64,000 nt of DNA, taken from the NCBI GenBank assembly GCA_019054805.1, contig JAHQIY010000006.1, forward strand, positions 4,154,001 through 4,218,000, written 5' to 3'. Positions 60,747 to 64,000 of this stretch are shown here, piece after piece. Made by a program: the position numbers and the translations under genes. Every line of letters begins with the position of its first letter. Position 1 is the stretch's first letter. Below the pieces are notes generated by a model, which saw nothing but the letters and a program-made list of their open reading frames with translations, made no database searches and had not been told where the DNA came from. Origin of the DNA: Brachionus manjavacas. Its lineage: Eukaryota > Rotifera > Eurotatoria > Ploima > Brachionidae.

Positions 60747-61144
60747 TAATTTCTAATTATATTAGAGAAAAAAAATCAATTGTCTTTAAAATACCATATA
60801 AATGATTTATTATTTAGAAAAAAAAGAAAAAAATCTAATTTTGAAAAATTAAATGACTGAACACATAGTTGAATAGAATTTATTTCATATTTAATTCTTT
60901 GCAAGCATTCCCATGTACTTTTTTTACAAACATCTAAATTTAAAGTTATATTTGATATAAAAATGTTTTATTCTATTTTTAAAACTTGACAAAATCAGGT
61001 TGTACAATTTTTAAGAATGATATACTTGAAAAATTTATTTGTGTAAAATTTACATACGTAAAAGTAGCTTTTTAGAAAAGATAACTCGCGAGTCCAAGTA
61101 ATGCTTAATTTTTAGCAGCGCTAAAGTCTTTCTGAATAGAAAAG
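60747..61144. other. Upstream region of ninjurin
   Basis: About 400 bp of A+T-rich DNA that should hold the ninjurin promoter and leader. No specific site was recognised. Confidence 0.4.
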
Positions 61145-61684
61145 ATGTCAAACAAGCCTTCTTTGGATAAAAATTCTAGAAAATCTGAAATCAAATCAGA
61201 GTCAGATTTTTCACGATCCAGTAACTACACTGTTAAAAATAAAGAAGCGTATATTCACATGGAAGATATTAAGAACAAATTTTCCAATTCTCCTGAGTTT
61301 CATCATTTATTGGATGCTAAATATAGTGCGGAATTTACCGACCTGACAAATATATTCAATGCTCATTCGACCAAAAAAACATTTACCACTGGTTTGCTCG
61401 ATTTGGCATTGATTGCCACAAATTTTACTCAAATGAAACAGTTAATAATGAGTACAAGGGAAACTCAATGGCACGTTTTGGATTTAGTTTTAATGTTTTC
61501 AATTTGTATTTCTTTAATTCTTCAAATTTTGTGCGGAATATTTCTGGTTTTTAGCACAACACAAGAAGATTTCAATGATCAGCAAAAAAGATCAATTAGC
61601 ATTAAAAACAATCATACAGTTACTTTATTTGTTTTAAGCATTACAGTTGTAAATATATTCATAAATGTTTTTCTGAACATATAA
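61145..61684 (+). CDS. Ninjurin family membrane protein
   Basis: Small plasma-membrane protein of the NINJ1/NINJ2 family, linked in other animals to adhesion and to membrane rupture in lytic death. Single exon, 179 residues. A polar N-terminal half precedes the ninjurin domain. An amphipathic stretch AHSTKKTFTTGLLDLALIAT and NFTQMKQLIMS matches the family's KxxAExxLDxALLxANxxQL block. Two hydrophobic helices follow: LVLMFSICISLILQILCGIF and TLFVLSITVVNIFINVF. The polar loop between them (TTQEDFNDQQKRS) corresponds to the usual DLN-containing loop. The N-terminal extension of about 75 residues is typical of invertebrate members. The start codon in AAAGATGTC is the first in frame. Whether it is closer to NINJ1 or NINJ2 cannot be said. 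Confidence 0.9.
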   Translation: MSNKPSLDKNSRKSEIKSESDFSRSSNYTVKNKEAYIHMEDIKNKFSNSPEFHHLLDAKYSAEFTDLTNIFNAHSTKKTFTTGLLDLALIATNFTQMKQLIMSTRETQWHVLDLVLMFSICISLILQILCGIFLVFSTTQEDFNDQQKRSISIKNNHTVTLFVLSITVVNIFINVFLNI

Positions 61685-63309
61685 ATAATAAAAATTAAAA
61701 AAGAAAATCACATACTTGATTAAACATTTATTTAATTGTTTTTTTTTAAAGCTGCTATTGAAAAATATTTTTTTAATTTTATTCTTCCTTCACCAATTTT
61801 TTTTTCACATTTATTTTAACAAGGGTTTAAAGAATTTATCGGTTTTTGTAAAAAGGATAATATATTCCTTCACAAATGGGCTACAAACGGAACAGAATGA
61901 CTCAAATATTTAAGATATTTTGTATCATTAAATTTTCATTATTCCCAATAATTTAATAAAAGTGGATTTCTATTAAATCTGCAGTTATTTTTTTATAATA
62001 TTTAATTTTGAGATATGAGGAGTTTTTTTTTAACATTTGGGTGAAAAATAGATATTTAAGACGTTCCAATTGAATCTTGTGGTATCAATTTAAATGGCCC
62101 CTAATAGCCCTAAATAAAAATTATAAGCTATGATCTGCTGGCCACATTAAATTATATTTTACATTTAACGATTTAAATACTTCAATAAAAATCTTATCTT
62201 TTTGCTTCTAAGATTTTCTAGGAACCATTTTCCAAAAAATGCTGTTGAAGCAAATTGGTTGAGCTTTTTCAAAGCAAAACTAAAAATCCTTTGAGAATTT
62301 TCTTCATTAAGCGATAAGGTTTCGATTTAAAGACATAAAAAACTCTGAAAAAATTTTTTAAGATTTGTTTTAACATACTTAAAATCTTTAAAATTTACTT
62401 TTGCATTGCTGACATACTTTTTTGCTTGTAAATATATATAATCTTATAAACATAATAAATTTGCTTATCATATATCTAGCGAATTTGAAAGTTATTTGAA
62501 ATTTTATTTTTAAAAGTCATTTAGCAAAAGTCTAAAATTTTTAAGATTAATCATAATTGGGAAATTTGCTCTTGAATTGTTCTTTTAGAAAAAACTTTGG
62601 GTATTTAGTTAAATCAGATTCGATTTTATATTTCCAGAATTATGCCTTCCTTTTTTATTACATCTTCAATTATCTTTATCACTTTCCTTTTTTTTTACAT
62701 GAAATTATGTATGTCTGAATTAAATTTCTTAATCAAAAATTAATTAAAACCTTATTTACTATTAATTATTAATCATAATCATTAAAATTTGATTGCAAAC
62801 TTGAATTTGTAGTCTCTTTCAGTATTCTCTAATGAATTTATAATTCATTATTTCCAGTTTATTTGTTAATTAATTAATTTTACTAAAATTCTTAAAATCG
62901 AAAAAAAAATTTCAAAAGATCTTTTTCGCAAAATACATTTTTAAATTTTGATAGTTAATGCGAGAGTATTCAGCTTTACTGTGCAAAATTGAATTTAAAA
63001 AGTTATGCAATCACTGAATGGTGTAACTTTTTGTATACAAGTTTTATAATGTAGATTTTAACTCGTAACTCGTTAAAATTGATTTTAGATACTTTGCATT
63101 AATAAGCTTATTATTTAATAAAGGATAACGGGTGAAGACAAGGTTTCCGGTATTTTTTCAAAAGGCCATAACTCCTTTAATTTTAAAGACTGAAGACTAA
63201 GACCATGTGATTTAGAGAGAAAATTTAAAGCTTTACAAAGTTTATTTATAAGCTTCTTTCTATTATACCATTTCTTCGAATTTTGTCAATCCAACCTATG
63301 ATACCTTCC
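61685..63309. other. AT-rich intergenic region after ninjurin
   Basis: About 1.6 kb of A+T-rich DNA with no recognisable gene, RNA or repeat boundary. A 65-codon frame at 61716-61913 is Phe/Leu-rich low-complexity sequence and I do not regard it as coding. Confidence 0.4.
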
Positions 63310-63320
63310 ATTAGGGTTAG

Positions 63321-63480
63321 GTGACAGAGGCCCGTAAAGCCGAATGATTTGAGTGTTAGTCACTCAAGCAGAGGATCGAGGGTTCAAAACCCACTGAGAG
63401 TAAAAAAATCTTCACAATATCTCTGCAATACGGGGCGAATATTTAAACCTCTTTCATCATTAAAAATAATCATAATTATT
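63321..63480 (+). mobile_element. tRNA-derived SINE (160 bp) with 11-bp target duplication
   Basis: The head resembles a tRNA of the Ser/Leu type. It has an A-box-like AGCCGAATGATTTGAG, paired GAGTG/CACTC arms, and a perfect B-box region GAGGGTTCAAAACCCAC, the T-arm stem-loop. The tail is unrelated to tRNA and ends A+T-rich. Perfect duplications ATTAGGGTTAG flank it at 63310-63320 and 63481-63491. Internal polymerase III promotion is expected from the boxes. It would depend on a partner LINE such as the RT relics seen elsewhere. Confidence 0.85.
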
Positions 63481-63491
63481 ATTAGGGTTAG

Positions 63492-64000
63492 CTAATGGTG
63501 TTAGGTTGATTTCACGCAAAAATTTTAGTATCCTGAGTCTCAATTGATGAAGATGAAGCATCTTGAAATTGATGATCAATCCAAAATATCATTTTAAATT
63601 TGAGAAAGCTATGACAAGACAAACTAAGTGTGGAAACTTTGTCTTCACCTTTTAATTATAAATTTAAATTAAATTTCTTTTTGAAAATTTAATAAGAGCT
63701 GCTATAGTCGGTATATATGAAATAACTGTTGTTTAATTAAAATTAATTTAAAGTAAAAATCATGTAAATAAAAAAATAACATTAAAATTTTGATCTTTAT
63801 CACATTAAATTCGAGTTTATAAAATCGAACTGTATCTTTAATTTGAACTTCTATTTACAAAAATAATCTTTGAATTCATTTTTTGAACATCAATTTTTTT
63901 CTTTCTATATCTAAAAAAATTTACTTTAACTTGAAAATCAAAAGCATATTTACCGATTTGTGCAAAAATTTTAAAATCAATAAATTTTAGAATGTTTAAT
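63492..64000. other. AT-rich intergenic DNA at right edge
   Basis: About 500 bp with no recognised gene or element. Confidence 0.4.

Noticed and set aside
61716-61913. 65-codon frame after ninjurin as a second membrane protein
   Set aside because: Phe/Leu-rich translation of T-rich DNA with no start context or family features.
63321-63480. A functional tRNA gene
   Set aside because: The acceptor stem does not close and no proper anticodon arm forms; flanking duplications and an unrelated tail mark a SINE.

Overview
This window is nuclear DNA from an intron-bearing animal. It holds a PBC-class TALE homeobox gene, a ninjurin, a mitochondrial-clan P450 and spliceosome, ubiquitin, tRNA-modification and ribosome-assembly genes. 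Most introns I could place are about 45-65 bp with plain GT...AG ends. Intergenic DNA is extremely A+T-rich and full of decayed retrotransposons and short inverted-repeat elements. This fits a compact invertebrate genome, possibly rotifer-like, but the species is inferred and not proven. No bacterial, CRISPR or viral genes were recognised.

Layout. 1-6947 (-): PRPF8, intronless, GC-rich, cut by the left edge. 7525-9145: a non-LTR reverse transcriptase relic carrying two precisely delimited nested elements. 9780-10060 (-): a second RT relic. 11793-13686 (-): nine-exon P450. 14038-15266 (+): unrecognised membrane-anchored protein. 16470-17303 (-): palmitoyltransferase-like gene with a substituted active site. 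18940-19856: weak coding islands. 20504-24566 (-): UBA1. 27265-29137 (+): mitochondrial processing peptidase alpha. 30553-32620: two inverted-repeat elements and RT debris. 33116-35007 (+): TRMT11. 35300-35741 (+): small secreted protein. 36620-39384 (-): BOP1. 39841-43037: element fragments and two CR1/Jockey-like tails. 43411-44436 (-): PBX/extradenticle. 47001-56650 (-): a 12-exon coiled-coil gene, tentatively AKNA-like. 61145-61684 (+): ninjurin. 63321-63480: tRNA-derived SINE with a perfect 11-bp target duplication.

The genes are independent units on both strands, and I see no operon. Several exon models (P450, TRMT11, BOP1, the AKNA-like gene, MPP-alpha) were assembled by hand from splice consensus, reading phase and family resemblance. 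Every junction keeps frame, but none has transcript support.

The most noteworthy items are the datable nested insertions in one RT relic, a palindromic element family with 9-bp duplications, intronic inverted repeats that bracket exons 2-5 of the AKNA-like gene, the HNHC palmitoyltransferase, a two-exon candidate secreted peptide, and the contrast between GC-rich intronless genes (PRPF8, PBX) and their surroundings.
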